Shown: piece after piece, positions 44,296 through 53,133 of the stretch
Numbering within the stretch: position 1 is the stretch's first letter
Layout: every line of letters starts with the position of its first letter
Assembly (NCBI GenBank): GCA_001465115.1
Contig: CP013614.1
Span: 806,001-870,000, forward strand
DNA from: Enterococcus silesiacus
GTDB lineage: Bacteria > Bacillota > Bacilli > Lactobacillales > Enterococcaceae
DNA length: 64,000 nt
Direction: 5' to 3'
Notes under the pieces: generated by a model
Databases searched by the model: none
Seen by the model: only the letters and a program-made list of their open reading frames with translations
What the model was told of the DNA's origin: nothing
Made by a program: the position numbers and the translations under genes

Positions 44296-45174
44296 ATGAC
44301 AGAAAGAATTGACGGACACACATTATTAATTAGTTTGATTGCAACACCGATTCGCCATAGTTTATCTCCAACCATGCATAATGAGGCTTTTGCTAAATTA
44401 GGTTTAGATTATGCATATATGGCCTTTGAAGTGGGAAACGATGAATTGAGCGATGCAGTTCAAGGGATTCGTGCCTTAGGGATTCGCGGTTCTAATGTTT
44501 CTATGCCAAATAAACAAGCAATTATTCCTTATTTAGACGAGCTTTCACCAGCTGCAAAATTAGTTGGTGCGGTTAATACTGTGACAAATAAAGATGGAAA
44601 AGGACACTTAGTAGGGCATGTAACAGATGGAACTGGGGCAATGCGTGCGCTAAAAGAAGAAGGCGTAGAGGTCAAAGATCAAATCGTTACAATGACTGGT
44701 GCCGGTGGTGCAGGAACTGCAATTGCCATCCAAGCAGCATTGGATGGTGCTAAGGAATTACGGATTTTTAATATCAACGATCAACATTATAAAAATGCTG
44801 AAGCAACAGTAAAAAAAATCAACGATAATACTGAATGTACAGCAACACTAACTGATTTATCTAATCAAGTAGCATTTAAACAGTCAATTAGTGAAAGTAG
44901 TATCTATATTGACGCAACGGGCGTAGGAATGAAACCTCTACAAGAAGAAAGTCTAATCAATGATCCAGAAGTGATCCGTCCAGATTTAGTTGTCTTTGAT
45001 GTTGTCTACATTCCAAAAGAAACAAAATTATTAAAATTTGCTCGTGAACATGGGGCGAAGAAAACAATCAACGGACTTGGTATGATGCTTTATCAAGGAG
45101 CAGAAGCATTCAAACAATTTACTGGGGAAGATATGCCGGTTGACTATATTAAAGAACTACTATTTAAGGACTAA
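44296..45174 (+). CDS. aroE: Shikimate/quinate dehydrogenase
   Basis: NAD(P)-dependent dehydrogenase (292 residues from ATG 44296, with a GAGGGA site). The upstream extension of 20 codons lies in the previous gene. The N-terminal substrate site [17 protein letters not shown] (Ser-x-Ser) and [14 protein letters not shown] (catalytic Lys), and the nucleotide loop [10 protein letters not shown], are visible. Located in a LysR-controlled operon, it is probably a catabolic quinate/shikimate enzyme (YdiB-like) rather than the biosynthetic one. Confidence 0.9.
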   Translation: MTERIDGHTLLISLIATPIRHSLSPTMHNEAFAKLGLDYAYMAFEVGNDELSDAVQGIRALGIRGSNVSMPNKQAIIPYLDELSPAAKLVGAVNTVTNKDGKGHLVGHVTDGTGAMRALKEEGVEVKDQIVTMTGAGGAGTAIAIQAALDGAKELRIFNINDQHYKNAEATVKKINDNTECTATLTDLSNQVAFKQSISESSIYIDATGVGMKPLQEESLINDPEVIRPDLVVFDVVYIPKETKLLKFAREHGAKKTINGLGMMLYQGAEAFKQFTGEDMPVDYIKELLFKD

Positions 45175-45187
45175 CAGTTAGGAGAAA

Positions 45188-46393
45188 ATGATGAAAAATA
45201 AATACACACCGACCGCCATAGGTCTATATATTAACTACATTGTCCATGGGATGGGCGTTATTATTATTTCACAAAATCAAAACTCTTTGATGACACAATG
45301 GGATACAGATTTGATGGGGATCGCCAAAGTTATTTCGATGTTAGGGATCGGACGTTTGATCGCAATCATGATTTCAGGGCGTTTATCTGATAAGTTTGGA
45401 CGGAAGCCATTTATTTATTTAGGAATGGTGACATATGCAGCTTATTTCTTTGGCATACTGTATAGTCCAAGTGTTGAGTTAGCGATGTTTTTTGCAGTAA
45501 TTGCCGGAATTTCTAATTCATTCCTAGATTCTGGAACGTATCCTGCCTTGATGGAATCATTTCCAAAAACAGCAGGAACTGCAACGGTTTTATTAAAAGC
45601 TTTTATTCAAGGTGGTCAATTCGCTTTGCCATTGCTGATTAAATTCCTAGCTTCTAATCACTTATGGTTTGGTTGGTCATTTATGATCGCTGCAATTTTA
45701 CTTGGTGTCAATGCGATTTACTTATGGAAACAACCATTTCCAGATGCAGATGCAAAACTAGCTGAAGAAACGGAAGAAGCAGTTGAGCAAGCACCAACTG
45801 TTAAATTTAAATCAAAACCTAAGATGGCGATCGAAGGTGTTGCTTTTGTTATCTATGGTTTTATCGCACAAGCGACTTTTTATTTGATCAGTCAATTTAT
45901 TGGAACATACGGTGAACAAGTTGCTGGTATGGCTCAAACAGATGCAGGTGTCTTAGTTTCTTATTATTCTATTGGTTCATTATTATGTGTAGCATTCACA
46001 GCAATTATGGCTTCTAAAGTTCGTTCAGTGTATCTAGTTGTTATTTATACATTCGTTTCATTTTTGACGATCGCTATTATGTGGTTATTCCCAACACCGC
46101 TTGTTTGTATGATTGGAGCGGCCTTAGTTGGTTTCTTTGCAGCGGGTGGCGTGTTACAATTGGGATTAACAGTTATGGGCGAAATGTTCCCAGCAGGTAA
46201 AGGGACAATTACAGGGATTTATTATACATTTGGGAGTATCGCTTCATTTGTGATTCCAGTGGCAGCGGCTCAAATCGCCAAAACCAATGTACGAGGTATC
46301 ATGTTATTTGATACGATCATTGCAGGAATCGGTTTTGTTTTAGCGGTCATCATTTTTATTCGCTATCGCCAAACGATCGATACATCTAAATAA
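45188..46393 (+). CDS. MFS transporter, probably for quinate/shikimate
   Basis: Major facilitator superfamily permease (401 residues, about twelve spans). The loop 2-3 motif GRLSDKFGRKP (about residues 72-82) is a clear MFS signature, and a charged central loop lies at about 185-215. AGGAG precedes two ATGs (45188 and 45191). Its place between aroE and aroD suggests uptake of shikimate, quinate or a related acid. Confidence 0.85.
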   Translation: MMKNKYTPTAIGLYINYIVHGMGVIIISQNQNSLMTQWDTDLMGIAKVISMLGIGRLIAIMISGRLSDKFGRKPFIYLGMVTYAAYFFGILYSPSVELAMFFAVIAGISNSFLDSGTYPALMESFPKTAGTATVLLKAFIQGGQFALPLLIKFLASNHLWFGWSFMIAAILLGVNAIYLWKQPFPDADAKLAEETEEAVEQAPTVKFKSKPKMAIEGVAFVIYGFIAQATFYLISQFIGTYGEQVAGMAQTDAGVLVSYYSIGSLLCVAFTAIMASKVRSVYLVVIYTFVSFLTIAIMWLFPTPLVCMIGAALVGFFAAGGVLQLGLTVMGEMFPAGKGTITGIYYTFGSIASFVIPVAAAQIAKTNVRGIMLFDTIIAGIGFVLAVIIFIRYRQTIDTSK

Positions 46394-46406
46394 AAAGGAG
46401 AAAAAA

Positions 46407-47162
46407 ATGAATACAGTCACAGTTAAAAACGTGACTCTCGGCAGTGGGAGTCCTAAAATTATTGTTCCTCTAGTAGGTAAAGATGAAGCAGAATTAATAG
46501 CAGAAGCTAAACATTTATTAACGATCGATTGTGATCTAGTGGAATGGCGTGTTGATTTTTTTGATCAAGTAGCTGATTTTCACGCAGCTGCTGAAATGTC
46601 AAAAAAGATTGCAGAAATCTTAAACGATAAACCAGTTCTGTTCACGTTTCGTACGAAACAAGAAGGCGGCGAAATTGCGTTTTCAGATGAACAATACTTT
46701 GGTTTGTACAAAGCAGTCATCGAAAATGGTACAATCGATTTATTGGATGTTGAATTGTTTATGGATGATGCTCTTGTTCAACAAACCATTCAAGCAGCAC
46801 ATGAAAATGAAATCAAAATTGTGATGTGTAACCATGATTTTGATAAAACACCCAACAAAGAAGAAATTGTTTCAAGATTATGCCGTATGCAGGAAAAAAA
46901 TGCTGATATCTGTAAAATTGCTGTAATGCCGCAAAATTCAGATGATGTGTTAACACTTTTGGAAGCTACGAATGAAATGAAGACGGTACATGCGGATCGA
47001 CCAATCGTTACAATGTCAATGGGACAACTAGGAATGGTTAGCCGGATGTGCGGAGAAGTGTTTGGTTCAGCCATGACTTTTGGTGCCGCTAAAAAGGCAT
47101 CAGCTCCAGGCCAAGTTCCAGTAGGCGAGCTACGCGAAGTTCTTAACACTTTAGCATTGTAA
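46407..47162 (+). CDS. aroD: Type I 3-dehydroquinate dehydratase
   Basis: Schiff-base class I dehydroquinase (251 residues) converting 3-dehydroquinate to 3-dehydroshikimate. The barrel shows EWRVDFF (about 48-54), FTFRTKQEGG, the catalytic His in MCNHDFDKTP and the Schiff-base Lys in ICKIAVMP, then TMSMGQLGMVSR. Last gene of the quinate/shikimate operon; followed by a strong terminator. Confidence 0.93.
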   Translation: MNTVTVKNVTLGSGSPKIIVPLVGKDEAELIAEAKHLLTIDCDLVEWRVDFFDQVADFHAAAEMSKKIAEILNDKPVLFTFRTKQEGGEIAFSDEQYFGLYKAVIENGTIDLLDVELFMDDALVQQTIQAAHENEIKIVMCNHDFDKTPNKEEIVSRLCRMQEKNADICKIAVMPQNSDDVLTLLEATNEMKTVHADRPIVTMSMGQLGMVSRMCGEVFGSAMTFGAAKKASAPGQVPVGELREVLNTLAL

Positions 47163-47166
47163 TCAA

Positions 47167-47213
47167 TAGACTAGTTTGAAACGAGACAACTCATTTCGAA
47201 CTAGTCTATTTTT
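47167..47213 (+). terminator. Terminator of the quinate/shikimate operon
   Basis: TAGACTAGTT (47167-47176) pairs with AACTAGTCTA (47199-47208), with further pairing inside (GAAA-C-GAG with CTC-A-TTTC), followed by T residues. Confidence 0.85.
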
Positions 47214-47262
47214 CTTGCATCCGTTGATTTCTTTGATAAACTTAATCATGAGGTGAATAAAA

Positions 47263-47751
47263 ATGGCGAAAAAAAAGAAAATACAAAAAACAAACGCAAT
47301 GCGAATTGTTGAACAACATAAAATCATATATAAAGAATATGAATTTGAATGGAGTGAAGACCACTTAAGTGCAGGTAGTGTTGCTGAAAAATTAGGGATC
47401 GAAGATGGGAAAACCTTTAAGACTTTGGTGACTGTTGGAAATAAGACTGGTCCCGTTGTTGCAGTTATTCCAGGTAATAAAGAATTAGACCTAAAGAAAT
47501 TAGCAATTGCAAGTGGTAATAAAAAAGTTGATATGCTTCATTTGAAAGATTTAGAAGAAACGACTGGCTATATTAGAGGCGGCTGTTCCCCAATCGGAAT
47601 GAAAAAACTGTTTCCAACATATATTGGAGAAGAAGCGAATATCTTTGATACAATCATTATTTCCGCAGGTAAAAGAGGGATGCAGATTGAGTTATCCCCC
47701 TTGTCGATTCTTCAAGTAACGAATGGGAGCATAGTAGACTTAACAATGTAA
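47263..47751 (+). CDS. ebsC: Cys-tRNA(Pro) deacylase YbaK/EbsC
   Basis: Editing-domain protein (162 residues) that removes cysteine mischarged on tRNA-Pro. The family Lys is in VVAVIPGNKELDLKKLA, and GYIRGGCSPIGMKKLFPTYI is the signature loop. An AGGTG site precedes ATG 47263. In E. faecalis the homologue is named ebsC, from a locus first linked to aggregation-substance binding. The RNase H-like gene and ebsA follow nearby. Confidence 0.9.
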   Translation: MAKKKKIQKTNAMRIVEQHKIIYKEYEFEWSEDHLSAGSVAEKLGIEDGKTFKTLVTVGNKTGPVVAVIPGNKELDLKKLAIASGNKKVDMLHLKDLEETTGYIRGGCSPIGMKKLFPTYIGEEANIFDTIIISAGKRGMQIELSPLSILQVTNGSIVDLTM

Positions 47752-47780
47752 AGCAGAAATTATCGTTCTGGTCTCAATCG

Positions 47781-48176
47781 CTACTGATATTTATGTAATG
47801 CCTGTCTAGCCAAAGTATCTGCACCTTTATTCTGACTTTCAGGAACCCATTTTACCAATAATAGTTGAAAACTACTTTCTAATTGCTGAAAGGTATAGAG
47901 GTAAGGTTGGAATATAGGGTTTTTGGCATGCCTTTTTTCAATTGTTTGAACAACGATTTTACTATCAGAATGGATTAAGACAGTTTGCTCATTTAAGTCT
48001 TTTTCAATAACCAATTGTAGAGCTTTAATAAACACTTTAAACTCAGCTTCATGATTGGAACACTCCCCAAGTTGTACGTGGATTTGTTCGTGAAGTCTAT
48101 CACCTACAAGAACGATACCGCCAGCACTTGGCCCAGGATTTCCTTTTGTTGCAGCATCGACATATATTCGTAACAT
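47781..48176 (-). CDS. RNase HI-like protein
   Basis: Single-domain RNase H fold protein (131 residues). The acidic active-site positions are visible: Asp7 in YVDAATKGNPG, Glu45 in NHEAEFKVFIKAL, Asp71 in IHSDSKIVV and Asp119 in NKGADTLAR. It lies between ebsC and ebsA on the other strand, the position where ebsB might be expected; I am not certain it corresponds. Hydrolysis of RNA in hybrids is the expected activity. Confidence 0.82.
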   Translation of the reverse strand: MLRIYVDAATKGNPGPSAGGIVLVGDRLHEQIHVQLGECSNHEAEFKVFIKALQLVIEKDLNEQTVLIHSDSKIVVQTIEKRHAKNPIFQPYLYTFQQLESSFQLLLVKWVPESQNKGADTLARQALHKYQ

Positions 48177-48248
48177 AAAAATCTCCTTATTTTCTTTTCG
48201 TTAAAAGTTGAAGTGTGGTACTATTATAACATATTGAATTTTTATTAA

Positions 48249-48261
48249 GGGGTCGCTACAT
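48249..48261. repeat. 13-base direct repeat flanking ebsA, left copy
   Basis: GGGGTCGCTACAT covers the ribosome site and first codon region of ebsA and recurs exactly at 48757-48769, after the gene. Confidence 0.6.
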
Positions 48262-48712
48262 GAAGAAAAGAGTCTATCATTGGCAACCAGAATTATCAAC
48301 AGCGATAATTTATTGGTCCTGTACATTTGGCATTTTATTTTTAAGTTTGATATTGACATTGGAACATACTCGTCCTTATTTGATTAGTAATATCGTATTA
48401 GGCATTTTCTTTTTCTTTGTATTACTGGGACATAATCGTTATTTTATTATTGATGACGAGCATTTGATCGTACACGCGTTACTGCCGATACGACGTAAAA
48501 AAATAACATTATCAACAATCGAAATGATTCGAGTCGGACCTAAATGTATTGAAATGACATCAACAGGGTTTAAAGAAAACACACAAATGTTTATTATGAC
48601 GAAGAAAAATAAAACAGCATTTATAGCCTCACATAATAATCATCGAATCAAAGAAAAACTTAACTGGAAAAGTCCAGTAGAGTTTCGACAGTTCAATCAA
48701 AAAACTGCATAA
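48260..48712 (+). CDS. ebsA: EbsA-family membrane protein
   Basis: Small protein (150 residues) with two membrane spans (about 15-34 and 40-57) and a soluble PH-like C-terminal part (HNRYFIIDDEHLIVHALLPIRRKKITLSTIEMIRVG). It matches E. faecalis EbsA, described as a pore-forming or surface-related protein, by layout and context. A GGGG site precedes ATG. Function is poorly known. Confidence 0.78.
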   Translation: MKKRVYHWQPELSTAIIYWSCTFGILFLSLILTLEHTRPYLISNIVLGIFFFFVLLGHNRYFIIDDEHLIVHALLPIRRKKITLSTIEMIRVGPKCIEMTSTGFKENTQMFIMTKKNKTAFIASHNNHRIKEKLNWKSPVEFRQFNQKTA

Positions 48713-48756
48713 AAAATAGAGTGGAAAAATCCACTCTATAAAAAGTCTAACTTTTT

Positions 48757-48769
48757 GGGGTCGCTACAT
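48757..48769. repeat. 13-base direct repeat flanking ebsA, right copy
   Basis: Exact copy of GGGGTCGCTACAT from 48249-48261. Here it is followed by unrelated sequence with no ORF, so it looks like a leftover of a duplication or recombination. Confidence 0.6.
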
Positions 48770-48794
48770 TTTCAAGTTATACCTCAGGCTCTTT

Positions 48795-48929
48795 TTATCC
48801 GAATAAACGGTGGAAGCAGAAGCAATCCCTTCGGAAATAAGCTGAAATTCACAAAAATTTGAAGAGCAATTTTCGTAAATTCCTTCTTATTTCTCGGGAT
48901 TAGACGCTTCTGTCCCAACCTCTTCCTAC
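48795..48929. repeat. Repeat A, copy 2
   Basis: Element running TCCGAATAAACGG, GCAGAAGCAATCCCTTCGG, AAATAAGCTGAAATTC, CAAAAATTTGAAGAGC, TTATTTCTCGGGATTAGACGC, CTGTCCCAACCTCTT. It matches 20664-20793 closely. It lies between ebsA and the IS110 insertion. The remaining part of the 48713-49083 gap holds a small hairpin (48719-48738), the right end of the direct repeat and the IS 3' non-coding end. Confidence 0.85.
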
Positions 48930-49083
48930 GATTAGTCAAGTAGAAAATAAGGAAATAAGGAAAAATCGTTTAAACGTTTGTAAACGAAGGAAGTATTTTA
49001 GACTAAACTCCGTAATAAATAACCCTGACGAGTCTGTATTTTTTTCAATCAGGGTGTTATACTCTATTTTATAAGGCTTTGCC

Positions 49084-50298
49084 TTATTGGTCCTTAGAGG
49101 CCGTGTACGCATAGTCGTACTTTGTCTCGTTCTTAATCATGGAATAGAGACACTTCAGTAGTTTGTTCATACAGGCTACGGTCGCAACCTTATCCTTTTT
49201 GGGTAGAGGTTGCGTTTTTAATTTGTAATAGTAATCTACAATATGATTCGAAGCGGCAGCTTGTTGGCGGATCATATTTTTTACAGTGAAATAAAGAATT
49301 TTCCGAGCTTTCGGGTTTCCACGTTTATTGATATGGTCTTGGGCAAGGTATTTCCCTGATTGATACCTACGGGTATCTATCCCAACAAAAGCATTGACTT
49401 TCTTATGGGCTTCAAATCGGCGAATATCTCCAATTTCACCAATAAGTAAAGCGGCAGATACTTCACCGATGCCTGGAACACTTTGATAAAGTTCGAACTC
49501 AGATAATGGTTTGGTTTGTTCAATAAGCTGCTTAGACAATGTTTCCTTTGATTGGATAAGCTCTTTTAACTGATGGGCATAATACTGAACCTTCTGCACT
49601 TGAATACTCGTTTTTGTGGTCGTTGGATAGGAATTAGAAGCCAATGAAAGGAGCTGTTGCGCTTTTTCTAACACTTTTTTATCAGAGAGTCGTTTGTCTG
49701 TGCTCTTTTTCAAGATATTTTTCACCTGCGTTTGACTCAATCCAGCTAAGTATTCTGGATGAGGAAACAGTTCAATAAGATTTAGAGATAGTTTTGATAA
49801 GCGGCTCGAAAAAAGGATTTCTAGTTCTGGAAAAGTAAGCTGAAGAGCTGTGTGTAAGTACATTCTTAGTCGCTTGATTTCTGTTTCTACCTCTTGATAA
49901 AAGCGAGCTAAATCATGGGATTCTTCATAAATAACTGGTTGGTGTTGTTTGATCTTCCGTTCATATTGACCGTGAGTTTGTGCAAGACGATGAGCGTCTT
50001 GCTTATCTGTTTTAAGAACACGCAACCCACTATCAAGCTGTTTTTTTGCCTCTAAGGGATTCAATAGACAATAGGGTAAGTGATTATTTTGACAAAAAGT
50101 TTCAATTACTCTTGAGTAAACGCCTGTTGATTCAAAGACGATACTGGGTGTTTCGGGTAACTGTTGAATTTCTTGAAGCAAGTAGTCAAAACCAGATCTG
50201 GTATGAGTAATCTCTCCTTGGGAGAGACAAAGCTCCTCTTTATAAAGCACTTTATAACTTTTGCCCATAGAAACATCCAATGCAAGTACATAAGCCAT
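49084..50298 (-). CDS. IS110-family transposase
   Basis: DEDD recombinase (404 residues). The N-terminal RuvC-like domain has Asp8 (ALDVSMGKS), Glu56 (VFESTGVYS), Asp98 and Asp101 (KTDKQDAHRLA). A central coiled coil is followed by the IS116/IS110/IS902 domain with SVPGIGEVSAALLIGEIG and the conserved serine region near DTRRYQSGK. The length is normal and no frameshift is seen, so it may be active. Confidence 0.93.
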   Translation of the reverse strand: MAYVLALDVSMGKSYKVLYKEELCLSQGEITHTRSGFDYLLQEIQQLPETPSIVFESTGVYSRVIETFCQNNHLPYCLLNPLEAKKQLDSGLRVLKTDKQDAHRLAQTHGQYERKIKQHQPVIYEESHDLARFYQEVETEIKRLRMYLHTALQLTFPELEILFSSRLSKLSLNLIELFPHPEYLAGLSQTQVKNILKKSTDKRLSDKKVLEKAQQLLSLASNSYPTTTKTSIQVQKVQYYAHQLKELIQSKETLSKQLIEQTKPLSEFELYQSVPGIGEVSAALLIGEIGDIRRFEAHKKVNAFVGIDTRRYQSGKYLAQDHINKRGNPKARKILYFTVKNMIRQQAAASNHIVDYYYKLKTQPLPKKDKVATVACMNKLLKCLYSMIKNETKYDYAYTASKDQ

Positions 50299-50323
50299 GT
50301 TTTCATCTTCTTTCTTTTTTTGA

Positions 50324-50450
50324 AAGGTTCTTCACTGTTTCATTTCGTTCCTAATTTCCTTTACACGAGCTCGAAGCCCAACATACTTAAACCAGAGTTT
50401 AAAATGACAGTGAAGGAGACCGTTTTTTTGTAGGGACTCGAAGTCCAAGA
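50324..50450 (-). ncRNA. Candidate bridge RNA of the IS110 element
   Basis: The 5' non-coding end of the IS folds well. CTTCACTGT (50330-50338) pairs with ACAGTGAAG (50407-50415), closing a large loop. Inside is a stem-loop at about 50367-50379 (GAGCTCGAAGCCC) and outside another at 50434-50446 (GGACTCGAAGTCC), which share CTCGAAG. IS110 elements of this group encode a bispecific guide (bridge) RNA here. Strand and ends are assumed from the family. Confidence 0.5.
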
Positions 50451-50503
50451 GGTTATGGTCGATCTTCCTTTCACTCCTTACTATAAACCTAAAAATAGGC
50501 AAA

Positions 50504-50541
50504 TAGAGGGTAAACTCATCCGTCGATAAGTTTACCCTCTA
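50504..50541. terminator. Hairpin after the cold-shock gene
   Basis: AGAGGGTAAACT (50505-50516) pairs perfectly with AGTTTACCCTCT (50529-50540). It lies just downstream of the minus-strand cold-shock gene. T runs are short. Confidence 0.65.
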
Positions 50542-50555
50542 ATCTTGTATGTTTT

Positions 50556-50756
50556 CTATATTTTTTTCACATGAGCGGCTTGTAAACCACGTGTACCTTC
50601 CATTACTTCAAATTCTACGGCTTGATTTTCTTCTAATGACTTAAAGCCATCTTCTTCGATTGCTGTGAAATGAACAAAGATCTCCTCGTCTTCATTGTAA
50701 CCAATAAAGCCGTAACCTTTTCTATTATCGAACCACTTGACGAACCCTTTTTCCAT
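50556..50756 (-). CDS. Cold-shock protein (CspA family)
   Basis: Single OB-fold RNA chaperone (66 residues, typical length). RNP1 is KGYGFIGY (about 13-20) and RNP2 EIFVHFTAI (about 25-33). It binds single-stranded RNA and helps translation. Transcribed alone, with a TATAAT-like -10 upstream on the minus strand at about 50800. Confidence 0.92.
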   Translation of the reverse strand: MEKGFVKWFDNRKGYGFIGYNEDEEIFVHFTAIEEDGFKSLEENQAVEFEVMEGTRGLQAAHVKKI

Positions 50757-50939
50757 TCAAATCACGCTCCTTTATTTTCTAAAGTCTAGCATCATTATAA
50801 AGTGAAAAAAGGAGCTCGTCAATCTTTTGTAAAAAAGCTATTATTCTGATGGAAATGAGTAGTACTTAACGGTATAATAAGAAATAGCTGAACGAATTCG
50901 AATTATATATAATTATAGTTCGGGAAAAGAGGGTGTTTT

Positions 50940-52610
50940 ATGAAGACAGATATAGAAATTTCTCAAGCGATTGACTTATTACCTATCAAAAAGGTAGCGC
51001 AAAGCATTGATTTAACAAACAATGATCTAGAATTATTTGGAAAATACAAAGCCAAAATCGATTTTTCGACGATCCAGCGCTTGTCAAAAAATCAAGAAGG
51101 AAAACTGATTTTAGTCACATCTATCAATCCCACACCAGCAGGCGAAGGAAAATCAACTGTCACAATCGGGTTAGGTGATGCGCTGAATTTGATCGGTAAG
51201 AAGACTGTGATTGCATTACGGGAGCCTTCATTAGGACCTGTTATGGGCATCAAAGGCGGAGCGACAGGTGGAGGATACGCTCAATTATTACCAATGGAAG
51301 AGATTAACTTGCATTTTACAGGGGATATGCATGCCATTACAACTGCCAACAATGCACTTTCAGCACTGTTGGATAACCACATTCAACAAGGAAATGAACT
51401 GGGCATTGATGTGAGAAGAATTATTTGGAAAAGGGTTGTAGATTTAAATGATCGCGCGTTGCGTCATGTCAATGTAGGCTTAGGCGGTCCAACTCAAGGG
51501 ATGCCACGTGAAGATGGCTTTGATATTACCGTTGCTAGTGAGATTATGGCGATATTATGCTTAGCAGCAGATTTAGAAGATTTGAAGTTTAGACTGGGAA
51601 ATATCGTTATCGGCTATACGTTTGATCGTGAACCTGTGTCTGTTAGCGACTTAGGCGTTCAAGGAGCGTTGACCTTGCTATTGAAAGAGGCGATCAAACC
51701 TAACCTAGTCCAAACTATATATGGCACGGCAGCATTTATTCATGGCGGACCATTTGCAAATATTGCTCATGGCTGCAATAGTATAATAGCAACGAAAACG
51801 GCATTGAAACTTGGGGATTATGTTGTGACTGAAGCTGGTTTTGGTGCTGATTTAGGTGGAGAGAAATTCTTAGATATTAAAGTACCTAACTTAAAAAAAG
51901 CACCAGATGCAGTTGTAATCGTCGCGACGATTCGTGCGCTAAAAATGCATGGTGGGGTGGATAAAAAAGAGTTAAATACAGAAGATGTTTCGGCTATGGC
52001 CAAAGGGTTTTCAAATTTACAAAAGCATATTGAGAACATAAAAAGTTACGGATTGCCAGTCGTAGTTGCTATAAACGAGTTTATCAATGATAGTGAAAAC
52101 GAAATTGTTGCCTTACGTGAATTATGCCAATCAATAGACGTGCCAGTTGAATTGACGAGTGTTTGGGAAAAAGGTGCGCAAGGTGGCGTAGCATTAGCAA
52201 AACGTGTTACTCAAGTGATAGAAGAGCAGACTGCTGATTTTAAAACGATTTATCAAAATGGTATGAATTTAGAAGATAAAATTAAAACGATCGTGACGAA
52301 AATATATGGCGGAAATCATGTAGTATTCTCCAAAAAAGCACGAAATCAACTTGCCACTTTTGAAAAATATGGCTGGGATCGCCTACCTGTGTGTATGGCG
52401 AAAACCCAATACTCTCTATCGGATGATCCGCAAAAACTAGGACGCCCAGTAGGATTTACGATCACGATTCGTGAGTTGGTACCTAAAATTGGTGCAGGTT
52501 TTATCGTAGCGCTGACAGGAGATGTCATGACGATGCCAGGTTTGCCCAAGAAACCTGCTGCACTGAATATGGATGTTGATAAAGATGGTAACGCAATCGG
52601 GTTATTTTAA
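50940..52610 (+). CDS. fhs: Formate-tetrahydrofolate ligase
   Basis: 10-formyltetrahydrofolate synthetase (556 residues, full length) that joins formate to THF using ATP, feeding purine and fMet synthesis. The P-loop [10 protein letters not shown] is at about residues 65-73. Family motifs [22 protein letters not shown] and [11 protein letters not shown] are intact. A GAGGGTG site precedes ATG. Followed by its own terminator. Confidence 0.95.
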   Translation: MKTDIEISQAIDLLPIKKVAQSIDLTNNDLELFGKYKAKIDFSTIQRLSKNQEGKLILVTSINPTPAGEGKSTVTIGLGDALNLIGKKTVIALREPSLGPVMGIKGGATGGGYAQLLPMEEINLHFTGDMHAITTANNALSALLDNHIQQGNELGIDVRRIIWKRVVDLNDRALRHVNVGLGGPTQGMPREDGFDITVASEIMAILCLAADLEDLKFRLGNIVIGYTFDREPVSVSDLGVQGALTLLLKEAIKPNLVQTIYGTAAFIHGGPFANIAHGCNSIIATKTALKLGDYVVTEAGFGADLGGEKFLDIKVPNLKKAPDAVVIVATIRALKMHGGVDKKELNTEDVSAMAKGFSNLQKHIENIKSYGLPVVVAINEFINDSENEIVALRELCQSIDVPVELTSVWEKGAQGGVALAKRVTQVIEEQTADFKTIYQNGMNLEDKIKTIVTKIYGGNHVVFSKKARNQLATFEKYGWDRLPVCMAKTQYSLSDDPQKLGRPVGFTITIRELVPKIGAGFIVALTGDVMTMPGLPKKPAALNMDVDKDGNAIGLF

Positions 52611-52618
52611 TCTATAAT

Positions 52619-52658
52619 AAAAAACAAACGGCTATTTTTAATCGCTGTTTGTTTTTTT
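52619..52658 (+). terminator. Terminator of fhs
   Basis: AAAACAAACGGC pairs with GCTGTTTGTTTT (one mismatch) and is followed by T residues. Confidence 0.85.
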
Positions 52659-52749
52659 ATGTCACTTATTTTTATTCCAGTCAACTTCTTTCTTCCAGTC
52701 TGGTAGTTTTTGTTATATACTTTAAACTAAAGCTCGAGGAGGGATCAGC

Positions 52750-53133
52750 ATGAATATTCGTTGTACTAGAAATACCGGATTTTATGGAATGGGTAGTCCG
52801 ATCGAGGTCAGAAAAAATGAGGAAAAATGGTTTTATTTGAACCAAAATGAAACGAAACAAGTCGAAATAAAGGAATCAAAGTGTACAATACAAGTGAAGT
52901 TTTTCTTCTTAAAGAGTGCACCTTTTGTGGTGAACGATCAGGGACACACGCTTGATTTAGAAATAACAATGAATCCAACATTGATCTTAGTTTATGTTAT
53001 ACTCTTTGTTGGAATGTTTTTAATTCCTGTATTGCATTTGAATATTGTTGGAATTATGTTGTTACTCGTTATTTATTTTATTTTTGTGTTTTCTATGTTA
53101 AACAAAGCGTATGTCATTAAGGAGAAAATGTGA
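52750..53133 (+). CDS. Small membrane protein of unknown function
   Basis: Unrecognised protein of 127 residues. The first 75 residues look like a soluble beta-rich domain; two hydrophobic spans follow (about 78-97 and 100-117). A GAGGAGGG site precedes ATG. It overlaps the next gene by one base (TGATG), so the two are coupled. Confidence 0.65.
   Translation: MNIRCTRNTGFYGMGSPIEVRKNEEKWFYLNQNETKQVEIKESKCTIQVKFFFLKSAPFVVNDQGHTLDLEITMNPTLILVYVILFVGMFLIPVLHLNIVGIMLLLVIYFIFVFSMLNKAYVIKEKM

Larger units (their letters stand above)
48940..50500 (-). mobile_element. IS110-family insertion sequence (ends approximate)
   Basis: One transposase gene with a 3' non-coding end (about 48940-49083, with the hairpin ACCCTGA / TCAGGGT at 49022-49055) and a longer structured 5' non-coding end (about 50299-50480). 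IS110 members have no clear terminal inverted repeats, so exact ends cannot be read. It is inserted between repeat A copy 2 and the cspA-type gene. Confidence 0.75.

Noticed and set aside
48719..48738. Hairpin AGAGTGG / CCACTCT as terminator of ebsA
   Set aside because: The stem is good but no T run follows, so it was not listed as a terminator.
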